Assembly (NCBI RefSeq): GCF_001039355.2
Contig: NW_019775523.1
Span: 124,001 to 188,000 of the forward strand
Source: Lingula anatina
Taxonomy: Eukaryota; Brachiopoda; Lingulata; Lingulida; Lingulidae
Direction: 5' to 3'
DNA: 64,000 nt
This document shows, piece by piece, positions 42,001-55,087 of this stretch (position 1 is its first letter; the number at the start of each line of letters is the position of its first letter). A program made the translations under genes and the position numbers. The notes below the pieces were generated by a model. That model did no database searches and was not told where the DNA came from. It saw nothing but the letters and a program-made list of their open reading frames with translations.

Positions 42001-42937
42001 CAGTCACACGAGCACACAGCCAAGAAAAGTGAGAGTAAAACAATGTCATTCAATTAAAGTTATGGTCTATCTGGAAAATGGAAGGGTTTCATTAAAGTAA
42101 TTTGGACAGTAGGTGTGATTGAACGGCAGTCGAAGTGATTAAAACGGTCTAAAGGTGTGATTGGAAAGCTGTCTTTACGATTATCGATTGAGGCGTTCAG
42201 CTACTCATCAGATCTTGAACTTTGGATGAACTCCTCAAGAAAAGAGTACATGCACCTTTAGATGGAGTTTAAGTGGTTTTAACACCAAGCGCTTTAAATA
42301 TAGGCTTTAGAAACACAGAAAACAATTTTCGAGATTTATCTGAAACTTAAACTTTTATTGAAGTGGGCAGTGTGACACATCTTTCCGTTTCACACCTCGT
42401 GTGACATTTGGATTCACTGACACCCTGTGAAAGGAAAAGGTCGCTGAGAAGATCATGTACAGGTTTACTAAGTGGTTGATCAAATTTCCTCATGGCTGGC
42501 TTATTATCATACCCCACCACATACCTCGTGTTTGAGTCGAGAGTGTGAGCATACGATACGTTGCGTGCAAAGATAAATATTTATATACATACATCCCCTC
42601 GCTTTTATTGTTAAATAAAAGTGCAAACGTCGAAGAATATGTGCTCAATTCAGTGGAACTAAGAGGCCCAAACAGCCAGAGAGGGTAAGAAAACACGCCT
42701 GTTTGTGCTTCAGTTATTCATTTGTTAATTATGTGAAATGATAGATTTTGATTTGGGGGATTAATAGCTCATGATTCAACAGACATTTATTTCATATTAG
42801 CCCAAGAAAGATGGGTTGCATACAGAGTCTAGCGTATACTGAGAAGCAGCTGTTTCAATGAACCATTTCCAGTGTTATTTTTAAATCCCATAAAATGACT
42901 CAGTGTGTCTTAGTATCTCTTTTTACCTGTTGTTTAG

Positions 42938-43009
42938 ATACTGAACCCCGTGCACTGCCATGAAGATTCTCCTCACAGCGAACTCTCACCAAAGGAACAG
43001 AACTTGATG
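42938..43009 (+). other. Possible 5' UTR exon of the TRIM-type gene
   Basis: 72 bases between an acceptor (TGTTGTTTAG) and a donor (TTGATG|GTAAGT). Without an open frame to the main start, so taken as untranslated. Confidence 0.4.
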
Positions 43010-43169
43010 GTAAGTCCCATATTTCTTTGATGTTTTGGCTTGAAATGTGGTTTGAAGAGTGCTGCGGCTCAGGAAGTTTCTTTCGTTCTTATTGCGTATC
43101 AAAACAAATGGAGTAATAATTCATCCTGAAAATGATTCCTGAGATGACCTGAGATGGCCGTTTGAATGG

Positions 43170-43262
43170 AGCGGGGTAGGGATCGGGTGGGGGTGAGAGG
43201 GGTAGGGGTGAGGGGGTAGGGGTGGGTGGGGTGAGGGGAGTAGGGGGTAGGGGTGAAGGGTT
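43170..43262 (+). repeat. G-rich GGGGTAGGGGTGA repeats, G-quadruplex candidate
   Basis: About 90 bases of irregular GGGGTAGGGGTGAGG-type repeats with many runs of four or more G on one strand, in a presumed 5' UTR intron of the TRIM-type gene. Confidence 0.85.
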
Positions 43263-44894
43263 GCAGCGGTAAAAATGAGCTGGTCCAGGCACTCGATAGA
43301 CCAAAGTAATTTGGTAATAAATAAATTTATTGGTAAAGAACTTAGAAATAGGCGTTAATTTAGTTGCGAAGTTAAAAAAATACTACTTGGCATATCATCA
43401 ATACACTCCAAAAAGGTGCCCATAAAAAGGAACCTCAGCACAGTGTTGACATTTTTGCTCTCTGGCGAAAAAAAACAAAACACCGTTTTATTTCCTGTGT
43501 AAACTTGGCAACGAGTATAATACCCTTTGCTTTGCAAATTTTTCAGCAAATTACGCGCTGGCATCTTAATGACACATCCGAGAATGCCAGAGATAGATTG
43601 GCACACGTTTTTCGGCCTCGGCTCCCACTTGATTACATAGCCCAGTGCCACATTACCTACAGTGTTGTAATCACGGAACATGCAGGGTAACACACGGCAC
43701 TGACGTAAGGGGTGTTTGGGGGAGATTTTTTACCGGCTTTTGATAGAGAAATACCAGAGAAGCCATATGATAGACCTAAGTACAGATCTTTGTTGTAAAC
43801 ATTGAAGTAAATGAGCGAGTCTGTTCAATTTAGAGGATTCGTTTCGAAGTTTGCATCATGACTCATCATCGCAGGTATGGCTTCAACGTCAACTTTGGAA
43901 CCATGCCTGTTGAATTTGTTCTAACTAGGAAGGACAGAGCGCGGAAAAGGACTTGCAGGGATATTGCACTTCTTTGTTGCTTTCTGGTAGAATATCAAGA
44001 TATACATAAATCATAAACACGTAGACTCTCTCTCTCTCTCTCCTTTTCCACGCAGTGTTCAAAGAAGGCAAATCCTGACAAAATTTCACAAGTAAACAAC
44101 GTAAAGGAATGGATTTATCTGAAAATTTGTAAAGGATCTGCTCTTTGTAAAAAGTCTCATTGAAGCCAGTGAAGAAAAAAGAAACTGAAACGAAATAAAA
44201 ACACCATAATTTGGATTTGCTTAAAACGCGTGTAGGTGGTTTGGGTTTGACATTATATACTAGGCATAGAGCCCTAGATATCGTTACATTAATTCCTTGT
44301 TGTTTTTCTTGGGCCGAGCTGTTTTAACCGTTGGAGCGTTAAAGGTTGCTTCTAGGTGGTTGTTATGGTTTGTTGACTGTTATACTTTCCTGCAATTTTT
44401 AAAGAACGTTTTGATGAGGTTTTTCGTCTTAGCAAACAAGAGCCGACATGAAGTGGAACGCGGTAACATTCACTGCCCCCTCCCTCACCCACTGGGAGAC
44501 ATAACAATTTCTAGATAGAAAACAGAAAAAAAAATATTATTAGACTTATTCACATCCTTCTTGGGCTCAGATACCGTTCCTCTAAAATAAAAAAATTTCA
44601 TGTGCACTCCCAAAGTAAGATTATTTGTCATGAAATATTAATTTTTTATTTTTTTATAAGGAAGAAGGAAGAATGGAAACTAAAAGGGCACCACTGAGAT
44701 GCCATATATGTTATATCTTTATCTTTAATTGGATTGAAGGTTTCTTACTAGCGTGCTTTGATTTATGAACAAGCGTAAATAAATCACATGTTAGGGAATG
44801 TTATTCTTATGTACTTTACATAAAGGATAGCTTATGGGCCCTTGTAGATGGCAGATAGTGGCCACTTTTTATTGATTTATGTTTTTTTTTTCAG
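43263..44894. other. Presumed 5' UTR intron
   Basis: AT-rich, no supported reading frame. Ends at the acceptor TTTTTTTTTTCAG before 44895. Confidence 0.5.
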
Positions 44895-46017
44895 ACCAAC
44901 TGGCCCCGAGTCACCCACCGCCCAAGAATATACACAACTTTACCTCGAAAACAACCAATTACGTTTGAAGACGCCTCATCTCGCGTTACCTAAAAGACCT
45001 TTTATCGCCAAAGAGATCCTTATTCTAACTGATCCTTGTAACAGGAGAAATTTCAGACCAAAACCACACCTGTGCTGGCGTCTTGCACTGAAGCGGAAAC
45101 ATTTTAAGAGAGAATCATGGATATAGCTGCCAAACGCGGTTTAGCTTTTGATGTTCTCTGTAAGACCACTTGCTGGGCGCCGGCGTGAAATAACACGGAA
45201 AGTTACCTCAAGTTGTGCCTTAAAGAATGAACATCAGATTTACTGGAGACGTAAGCCCCGTAAGATGAGAAGTTAAACTGTCTCTTGCCGCATATTTCGG
45301 CGTCTTGCATAAGAGCTATGTGAGTGCAAAAAATCAATCACGCGTGAAAATTACGCATACCTCGTTTTTCGCTGGAATGGATATTAAGATAATTCTTGGG
45401 AACTTTGCTTTATTGCCGTAGAGAGTTATTATTAACGTGGAAACAAATCAACAGTTGTTATCTAGACGACTGAAGGCTACATTCTTGCACGTGGAATCAT
45501 TCCTTTTCATCGCCAATCAAAATCACTCTCGGCGCCAGGTAACTTGGAAGGGAAAGACGCATTTTCTACGTACAACGGATTTATTTACCCGAAGAAATGA
45601 ACTCATCACTCGTACAAAACTATTGCGTTGCTAAATACTCGTGCTGCGCGTGAACACTAACAGTTAGATAATACAACATTTTTTTCAATTTCTGTCCCAG
45701 TCGATCTCTTATTTCACCTGTTGGGTCAGGTAAACAAGTTTAAAGAGGCCAGAAAAGCCTATATGCTCAAGCGAAGACGGCTCTCTCTACTCGTGTTTGT
45801 TGATTCCAAACAGGAAAGCTGGGATTATGTTTTAGAACGAAGGAGTGTCCACATGAAATGAAGTTTAAGCAGGGATATCGGTATTGGAAGAGTTCTGTGA
45901 CGGAGCCGTAATTGTATTCTGTACATATTTAATTTAAATATTTACGGTAAATCCGGCCTCAAGTACTCATACCTAGGACAACACCACTACAGTAGCTTAT
46001 AAATTCCATCCGGCGAA
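44895..46017 (+). other. Probable 5' leader upstream of the TRIM start
   Basis: Follows a strong acceptor (oligo-T then CAG at 44892-44894) and could run uninterrupted to the ATG at 46018. It contains many short upstream ORFs. Whether further introns interrupt it is not decidable from sequence. Confidence 0.35.
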
Positions 46018-49000
46018 ATGGCGTCCCAGCTCACGAAAGAAATAAGTGACCAATTTTTGGTCTGCAAAATATGCTTGGAACCATACAAGCAGCCAAAGAC
46101 ACTGGACTGTCTTCATGTATTTTGTTCCGACTGCATAGAGAAGCATATGGACGCTCAAATGGAGCGGACATCGTACAGGTACGCGTCATATATGAGAAAT
46201 GTCTCGTGTCCGTTGTGCCGAAAACGTACAGACATACCGAACGGAGGAGTCCGGAAACTGCCGGACAACTTCCTCGTCTCCAACCTCACCGAGATTGTCA
46301 ACAGGAGGAAGCCCAGTGCTGTTCCCCTCTGTGATATATGCCACAATCTGCATTCTAAAAACAACGAGGCTGCGTCCAAGTGTCTTGAATGTTCGAAACT
46401 CCTGTGTAAGTCCTGCGTTGATCTCCATACCCGGACTAAGGTGACGGCCCATCACAGCCTCTGTGATGTCGAGGTGGAGAAGGACATTCAGTGTCAGAGT
46501 CATCCAGAGGAACAGGTCAGTTGAGAAATTCGAGTGCTTTTGGTAACATTTTTAATTGTTTGAAAATTACTATCCTCTGATAGCAGGGGCCTATGAAATA
46601 GTTGACAGGATGAAAGTAAAGGTCGTTACAATAATTTTGAAAAAGGCTACCAGCGGTACCCTGTGATCAGAGAGTAGTAAATTATTGCAGTCAAATATAA
46701 CCTTGGACATAATAACGAATTCGTAGTTTTGTTCATGATATAACATTTTTTAGTTATAGTATATTGTTCTGACTGTTGTTAAAATTGGGACAGTTGAGTA
46801 AGTTTTTTATAATGCCAGTCGTAATCGTCTGGAAATAAGAAAATATGCTGTAACCATTTCTAGACGATTGAGGTAGCCCAGGTTTGAATGCATTAACAAA
46901 AACTCAGATGTTTTTGTAGTCTATACAACCAGAAGTTACTAAAACACGAACTGTTTATCAATGTCTGTTACTTTAAAGTGTTTAACACTAATCCGTTTTA
47001 TCTAGGGAACAAATTCGTGCTTTATCTGCTTATATCTATTGAGAATGCTTTGTGCGTTTGCGATTTGTGTTTTGACTTTTTAATATCTGCCTTAGAAGAT
47101 TCACTGTTATTTGTTAACTAAAATATTAGTTTTATATTGCACAACCGTTCCAAATGACTATAGTTCACGCTCCATGTATTCGAAAAACTATTTAAGTACA
47201 AGGTCTTATTTTCGAATTATGTAGTTTATGTTCTTATTTGCAAATCAAGTGCTGAATTAAATTACATTAAGTAAAAATTTCCCCAGACGTTTTCTTTTGC
47301 CTGAGAATGGAAAACTATTGGAACATACGTATAGATAATAGACAAAGAAACATTTCTTGGACATTAAAAAAATGAATAAAAATGATGATTAACTCCTGTT
47401 TTAGTTAGCTTAATTTATTAAGTATAGGACAAAGAAGGGGCCTATCAGTAATTGAATTATTTTTGCTCCTTTTTTATTACGTCTACTCTAAATCATTTTT
47501 ATCTTCCAGATTCGCTTTTACTGTGAGCCTTGTCAGAAATGCATCTGTGTCGTCTGCGCATTTCAAGAACACAAGGGCCACGAGGTGTCGTCATTCAACG
47601 AAGGGATGCAGCGGTATCGAGATTCTCTACAAACTTTGGTGCAGTCAAGCAAAGTTCGCATCGAGCAAATCAAATCTCAGTTGGACTTCATAGACGATTG
47701 CGATAACAACAAAAGAGAGGCAGAAAAAGCGATAAGGGAAATGACAGAGATTTTTGTATCTCGTGTTCGCGCTAGTGAGAATCAGCTTATAAATCAATTG
47801 AACGATATGTACGGCGCAGAACTCCTGGAATTTCTGCAGAAGCGAAACATGTTGCAAGATAACCTCAACGGCTTGCAAAGCACGTGCAATCTAACAGAAA
47901 TCCTCATACAAAACCAAAACATCGAAATGCTACTGATGAAAAATGATATACAACAAAAACTCGAATCTCTACTGAGATCTGGCGTCAGAACACCGCCTGC
48001 TAATGCGAAAAAGCACATCTCTTTTATCCCAGGCTGCGTATCTCTTGGCCATCTTTCCACAGACTGCGACGAAACAGAATTAGCCGAGGGGAGAATGGCG
48101 CTGCTTCCTAAAGGAGTCACGGTAGACACCCAGACGCCAATAATAACCAACAGTGAACAAGAAACCTCCATGGGAAGTAGCATGATTGAGGTGCTATCCC
48201 ATGATATTCACACCCAGACGCTACGCAGACGGCAGAAAGACCAGGCAACAGCGCCGGAATTGCCGTTCACGTATACCACGGGTACGATGACCGCCCAGGC
48301 CATAGTCCGCAGCTACGGCGTCGTGACCGACGAGCCCGACTTCAGACACAAGCGAATCCAGACGGAGGAATTCTTAGAGAGAGGGCAAGAGAGGCGGGAC
48401 AGACGCAATCGCGATCGTTCCCTTTCCCGCGTTTCTCATAAGGAAACGAATACCGAACGCACCGCGTCGCATGAAAAGACAACGTGTACTGAGATCGTAG
48501 AACACAGCGATCAATCTACCTCAACGGCCGTCGTCACAGTGGACGCATGGATGTCAACAGCTAAGATTAAAACAAAAGACGCTCAGACCGAGTCGAGACC
48601 AGAGACGGAAGATAAAAATGTGTCAATTATCCCTTCATCTTGTCATCAGAAAACGATGACAGATCCGGTTGAACCATGGGACGCTGGGGCTAAGGAGACA
48701 GTTGACGCTTTTACAGATATGGTGTCGCTGCCGGAGACAATTGAAGTTGGGACGGGGACCACACCCGTAGAGTGTACTGATAAATACGTGGACGCTTACC
48801 GCGGCGAACAGAAAGATCAGAATAGCATGACAACCACATGTTCGGTGACAAACAAAAAAGTTGGTACGATACAGCGACAACTGATTGAAGTCGGTATCTC
48901 TATGCCTCCGTTAAGAACTGCTGTTGCCGGCGTTTCTACGGATGACTTGCCATGGCCACCGAGGGCGGCAACGTCGGATAAAGGCACACTGATGGATATT

Positions 49001-52000
49001 CTGCCAGGATTTGATCAAGAGACAGTTGGCGTTGACGTATGTACAATGACATCTCCTTCCGTAGAAAACAAGGAAACATCTACAGATAAACTTTCACTAT
49101 CAGAAAAGGCTGTGATGACGCCTAAGCCACCAAGGGTTCACAGAAAATGCGGCACCACTCGCGTACACACTGTTGAAACTGGCATCGCAATGCCAAAGAT
49201 AGTTATGGTAGATCAGGCCGTGTCGGCGGAAATACCGCCTGATAAACCTCCAGTCTCCGATCAAGGGACTTCTACAGAAGTCGCAAGCCGTGAAATCGCA
49301 ACGGAGACGGCAATGGGTGCTCCAGTAGACAAAGCGACAGGTACGAACATTTCGATGTCTGACAGTAGCACGGAAACTGTTGGTACATGTTGCGTTGATA
49401 TCGGTGTAGGAGACTCGGTGTTAATTTACACAACCGATTCCTCAGTTGGAGACGCATCAGTCTTTACACAAGATACGTCAGTGGCAACAGTGAACGCCAA
49501 AACAACTGACAGCGCCACTGCCACGCCCACACTGGAGACAAAAGACGCTCTAACATTTACGGCGCCACCAGTGTGTTATACAAAAGCCACAGCGACAGAC
49601 ATATTAACCGGTATTGATAAGCTGTGTCAAACACCAACTGTTTCTACCGTTGAAACCGGTACGTTGGTTGCCGCTGCCACCAAAGACGCAGAGACATTTA
49701 TGCCTGTAAAAGAAAGTCATGATAAAGAGACACATACATTTGTAAAGCTTTCTGATAGCGGTGTTGGTGACGCGTGTGTTTTAAGCCAGGATTGTGCCAC
49801 ATGGACACCAATATTTCACTCAGACAAGGAAACGGGTATGGATCTTCGGCCGAAAGATGCCAGCACTGCAACAACGGCTCCCGAGCTACGCCATTTTGGT
49901 ACTGATACCGTGATCGAAGTCAAAGACGGCAGCACAATAACTGAACGAGCAACTACAGCCGACGTCTCCACAGCAACTCCTCATATTACCCGCGCGGAGA
50001 AATCTTCAGAGACGTACTCAACGCACCTTGACGTGGCAAGTATAAGCACAATGACAAAGATTAGCACCAAGGACGCCGCGTCCGACTCTTTCCCCGTGTC
50101 TGTGGCGAATAAGGCGACCTATGTCCAAGTTGCTACTCGGGATACAATGGTTGGTGATGGTCACGTTACATCTCATGATAAACATACGGAGGCAATGGTG
50201 GATACAGCGGACGGAGTTACGTGTACTGAAGCTGTTGGTATTAGTGATATGGCAACCGACGCATATAAAGCAGTTGTTGTAGACACGGGTACTGCAACTG
50301 AGCATGCAGAATTAACTGATAAATCGTGTGGTTCTGAAATAATGTTCAGTGAAAAGTTTACCGGAACAGAAACAACAGAAAGCTGTGACAAGCAAACGGG
50401 TATGGAACATAGGACTTACGCCGACAAAGCCATACGAGCCTTGCCTCATATGAAACATTGTAAAATTGGAACGAAAGAGAAAGATCTTGCGCACAAAGAG
50501 ACTTCCACTAATGTTATTATCGTTGACAATGGATGCGGTGATGGCGTCATTGAATGTAAAGATGCAACAACTACTACAACTCGACCTCAATACTCAGATT
50601 TTGGTACGGGGTCAAACAATGTGATAGCAACGTCCAAGGGTACAAATACACGAAGATTTCGTATGGTAGATAAATCTATCGTCTGCTCAATGAGACCACT
50701 AACTGCCAATTCTACAACCGGAATGGATGTCTTACAAACTGCGGAAGTTGGGGTTTTGACTGACAAAAATAATTATGTGGACAAGAATGTTGGCTGTACG
50801 ATATCAGTGGTTGACTTTGGACAAGGGGATAGCACCGTAAATACTGCTTCCATATATTCTCAAACACAAGAAATTGTAGTTTCAACATCTGACAAGGGAT
50901 GTGAAGCTACTGTAGAGATGCACAATAAAAATGTTGGGACACCGCCTACTATTCAAAGTGATATGTCCACTGCCACCCGCCCTATTGTTACTGCTGACAG
51001 GTCAACCCTAACAAGACAGACATCTTTCATCGACAAGGAGTCAGACGCTTTCACCATACCCATGCCTAGCAAACAAACAGGCACAGACTTGCCTGAGACA
51101 TTTGACAAGGAAAGCAACACCGATGAAATAATCACAGATCCCGAAGCAGAATTATTAATGGCCAAAGAAATAAAGGCCATGGTCAATGGGTTCCAAAAAG
51201 ATATTGGTGAGCACGAAAAGCCATCCTTTAGTGACAAGGCTACATCGGCCAGAGTAAGAACAAAAAGCAAGAGTACTACATGTGACAGCGAAATGAATAC
51301 AAGCAATGAATACACCCAGACCAATGGTTTGGAGGGAAGGGAGGATAAAGCATCAAGTCCAATCAAGTTCATCTACTCCAATGATGACATTTCCCTTACC
51401 AGAGAGGATAGTTTGGAAGAAATTTCGTTATTGGCATCAGTTTCGTCCAAAGTGGCCATGTTTGATCCAAACAAAGTCTCCTCTCCTGAGCAGGGGAAAG
51501 TACAACACGTGCACAGACGCCCAGACCCCCCATCAACTCTGGACATTGGGAAATCAGAAAAGAGCACGTCCACTGATGTTTTATTCCAAGTAGATCAGCA
51601 AACGTCACCTATTGGGTCTCCAACAGACAAGTTAAGTTTTGTGATGAAAGTTGATAAAGACGTCTCCAAGTCGCTTGTTTTGACGAGAGGCAAGGGCGGT
51701 CAGACAGCACAATTTACTGCAAGTGTGAAAAAGAAACAAATGGTGGAAAACAGTACAATGACAGACCCACTCGTATTTCCCAGTGGGTTTGTATATCCTT
51801 CATACGAGGAAAGAGATGACAAGGAAAATGTAATTCCTTATACCTCTAAGAAATTTATTCAGAATCGTTCTGTAGGAACTGGAACTTTACCTGTGTCAGC
51901 TGAGAAACTCAGAGATTTGGACAAAAGTAATCACTTGATAACTCAGTCAGTATCCACTCAAACTGCACTGAAGAAACACAGGAAAGCTGACAAGTGCGTG

Positions 52001-52735
52001 GGGACAGATATGCAAACTTACAATGGTGAACTGACAAAATGCATCAGCAAGTTGAAAAACGTCACTCAACGCTTGGAGTCCCCCAAGCAACAACCTTTAG
52101 CGAGAAGCCAAAGACTAAACATCAACCAATTGCTCTCTGATTCAGAATCAATGGATTCTTTCAGTAGTGGCTCCTCCAAAGGCAGAGGGTCATTGGGTGA
52201 GATGGAGGGTCATACTAAGGAATCCTTGTTAGTATCCCCTGATCACCAAGATTTGCAAGAAGGAAGCCCTGCACAATCCTCTTCACTTGAACACCATACA
52301 GAGCAAGGCCAACAATCTGCAGCCAGCTCCTCACCATCAGGTCCTTCCAGTACGACCTCTTCCTTTGCAAGAAAAAAGCTTCATGATATGCCAGAGTCAC
52401 ATTCTAAAGACCTTGAAAGACTGCAGAGGCTCACTATGATGCTGAAGGACATTGAGGCCTACAAGAAAAATACAAGTGATACTAGTAGTCATGAAGGAAC
52501 ACATGACATATCACTGGATGATAGCAGTTCCCAGGGTCACCATTACCCATCACAGCCACAAGCCTCCTCAACTAGCAGTGTTCAAGACATGAGCAGAATA
52601 ACATTCAAAGAAATGCCAACTTTTAAGGCCAAATTAGGGAGATATCCCAGGGTTTCCCCAGAACTGAGTAGGTCGCCAAAACCTACTGAGGCTAGCCCTG
52701 AGTCGANGGAAATGGGGGTGGGACAACCTTTTTGA
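46018..52735 (+). CDS. TRIM-type RING/B-box protein with giant degenerate Thr/Asp/Lys repeat tail
   Basis: Two coding exons (46018-46515 and 47510-52735) joined in frame give about 1,907 residues. A RING finger at residues 16-67 (CKIC...CLHVFCSDC...CPLC) predicts E3 ubiquitin ligase activity. Two B-box-like zinc modules follow (CDIC...CLECSKLLCKSC..H, about 105-147, and CQSHPEEQ/IRFYCEPCQKCICVVCAF, about 159-200, split by the intron), then a coiled coil to about residue 325. Where TRIM relatives carry NHL, filamin or B30.2 domains, this one has over 1,300 residues of degenerate repeats built on D-K-x-T-x-T-(D/E), spaced roughly every 15-20 residues, with recurrent V-G-D variants (DSGVGDACV, DNGCGDGV) and scattered TQT triplets. 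A KEN box (DDKENV) lies near 51820. A final Ser/Gln-rich region with a short helix (LERLQRLTMMLKDIEAYKK) ends at 52735. A single N at 52686, 50 bases before the stop, leaves the true C-terminus uncertain. Confidence 0.9.
46516..47509 (+). other. Only intron within the TRIM-type coding region
   Basis: GT-AG intron (CAG|GTCAGT to TTCCAG|ATTCGC) splitting the second B-box. No gene inside. Confidence 0.85.
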
Positions 52736-52970
52736 CCAATGCTGTAGGTCTAGGGCGTGAACAGTGAGTTCCGTGTTAATTACTAGTTATGTTTGTTATT
52801 GTTAAAGGTTGTCTGAATTGTCAGATTAGATTTCAGTTGTAATAGAGTAAACTTTGCCTTGAGTGAGTATTTTAAAAAATAACTGTCTCATTTAACAAGG
52901 CCTTTAAGTAAATCATGTTTATTTTCATTTTTAGCTTTCACAGTGCTTTCGGTCTTCATGGTGGTTTACC

Positions 52971-52976
52971 AATAAA
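52971..52976 (+). terminator. Polyadenylation signal of the TRIM-type gene
   Basis: AATAAA 236 bases after the stop codon. Confidence 0.6.
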
Positions 52977-53557
52977 GACATTTATTCATCAGTCGAAGAG
53001 TCTGCTTTCTTCATTTCCATAACTGTATTGGCATGCAGTTACACGCCCTCGAGCTCCATATAGTTATAAGGTATTAGTCTGACCTAAGTGGGTCAAAATC
53101 TAGGGCGAGGCTCACCTGTACAAATGAATGGGAAGCGGACTCTCTGTAATGGGGGACTCGCTGTCACGTTACACCTGGACTCGGCAGTGAACAAGACCAG
53201 TGTAAAAGGAATGGTAGTCCTATTAGTATTAAATGAAAGTCACATATAATAAATAATAAAATGTGTGTATTACCTTTTTTTATTTTGATATTGACAGACT
53301 AAATGAAAAAATATCATTATGAAGAATATCACAAGAGAAATTTTCATACATTTATTTTCATTTTAGTATCCCTATCCATTCATTTTTGACATAAATTTTC
53401 AAATTAGATCCGTTGACGGCACCTTTAAAGGTGCATCTACCTTCAATTAAAGCGTACTATACATGTCACTGGTTTTATATAAAAATCGGGCGGCCTTCAT
53501 TTCGCCGACTGATGTAAACGGAATGCAGGTCTGCAGGGAAAATAGTAGTCCTATGCA
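52977..53557. other. Intergenic stretch
   Basis: AT-rich, no reading frame or repeat that I can support. Confidence 0.5.
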
Positions 53558-54919
53558 TATATACTGAACAAAAATATAAACGCACGAAACTAAAATGGTC
53601 AGTTAAAATGGATAATTATGAAATATGCCGAAGTTGATGGTTTATTTGTGAATTGATGGATTTGTATTGATCAAGTATAGTGGTCTGGCTTCACTTGGCT
53701 GCTCCCCGTGAGTAAACTTAAACGTTTAGTTTTTCCACCCATAAGACTAATGGAGCATGACGGAGTGGAGGTCAATCTGCATGACCAATACACAGACACT
53801 CCTTACAGTCTATGCAATAAAAGGACACACCAAAATGTGCATTTCTGTCACTTGTCAACATGCCACACATGTCTGAAATCATGAGGGTGTATGCCATCAG
53901 CATGCTCAATATTGGCTTTTTGGTAACAGAAGTTGCAGCATGCCAGAATGTGCATCATTCCACTTGCCACGACAAAATCGGGGCCAAAAGTCGTGCAAGT
54001 GTCAGCCTTGCATTACTGTTACATGATGATTCTAAAAGAAAAATAAATAAATAAACTTTTGACAAAATCAAGGTGTTGTTTTCATTAATACAAATGAAAT
54101 TGGGAAAATATCCAGTTTTATTGAACTTTTTTTTCGGACCAATGAATCCTTATTTATATATTCGGACCGGCAGATGTTAGAAAACTAGTGGTCCAAATGG
54201 CCCGTGAGATTAAGGTACCACTGCTTTGTGCTGTATTCATACTTTTCTACCTTCTGACTTATGGACCTTCGGGCAAATGGTCATTCACACCGGTATATCA
54301 ACCATGGGTACATCAACCGTGTCGGCTTCTCAAACAAGGCCTCATGTATATCATGTACTCCAAAATTGATGATAAGACCATGTTCGGGGACTGGCGTTAA
54401 GCGGGATAAATTACTTATGTCGATTGTCATTGTAGATGTAAACATTACAAGTAGATAGAAAGTTTCTATTTGATCTACAGCCTACTAACGAAGCTTCTGC
54501 GGCTTCCGTGGTAACTCCGCTGTCTTGGACACAGCTATGCGTGAGTCCGAATTCTAGGATGTACAGTGTTTATATTTTTTGCTATAAATTTATAAAAATT
54601 GCATTTGATTACTATAAGAGGAAACCCGTACGTACAGAGGGTGGGCTTGACTGCCATAAAAATCCAAAGCCATCACCAACAACGGTGACGGAAAGTCACG
54701 AGTTCATATCCCAGATGACGCACGTTAATCNCCCCCATGGTGTAGTTGATGCCCTAACTCTTGGACTATGCATTCAAACTTCCCGTAATGCTCTCAAAGT
54801 GATGTCTATTTGTTGAGGAAAATATGCTGTTAATGTTGGCCATATACTCCAGTTCCATGCATACATGAAAATAAATCAACATATGCTTTCGTGCGTTTAT
54901 ATTTTTGTTCAGTATATAT
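53558..54919 (+). mobile_element. Tc1/mariner-like element, decayed and interrupted
   Basis: Terminal inverted repeats CTGAACAAAAATATAAACGC at about 53562 and the reverse complement at about 54895-54914, each flanked by TA, the target site of the Tc1/mariner superfamily. Inside the left part a frame from 53860 reads MPHMSEIMRVYAISMLNIGF then EVAACQNVHHST, the helix-turn-helix start of a Tc1-type transposase. From 53962 to about 54727 the interior is an almost exact copy of 55870-56635, which does not belong to a transposase, so the element is broken. A single N at 54731 marks the other edge of that block. Non-functional. Confidence 0.8.
53962..54727 (+). repeat. 766-base block duplicated at 55870-56635 (copy 1)
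   Basis: Matches 55870-56635 with about three substitutions seen by eye and no indels. It includes the right end of the CGTG foldback element and a 70-codon frame (MVQMAREIKVPLLCAVFILF...) present in both copies that has no recognisable family. Ends at a single N. Confidence 0.9.
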
Positions 54920-55087
54920 TTCAGGAATACAGGTCCCATTAGGACTACCATTCCTATTCCGGGCGTACCTGCATTCCGTTTACATCGGTCTTCCTGATGC
55001 CGTTCACTCACGCTCCACGTGGAAGTTGGAAGTTGAAGAATTTGACGCGTGACGGTGCTGTTTTGACGATTTTTATTATATTTTTAT

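Noticed and set aside
41527-42100. Several 60-180-codon frames rich in His/Thr or Cys/Val
   Set aside because: They are translations of the (CA)n array in different frames, not proteins.
47645-51608. Minus-strand frames within the 5.2-kb TRIM exon
   Set aside because: Shadows of the long plus-strand frame, which alone continues the RING/B-box protein.
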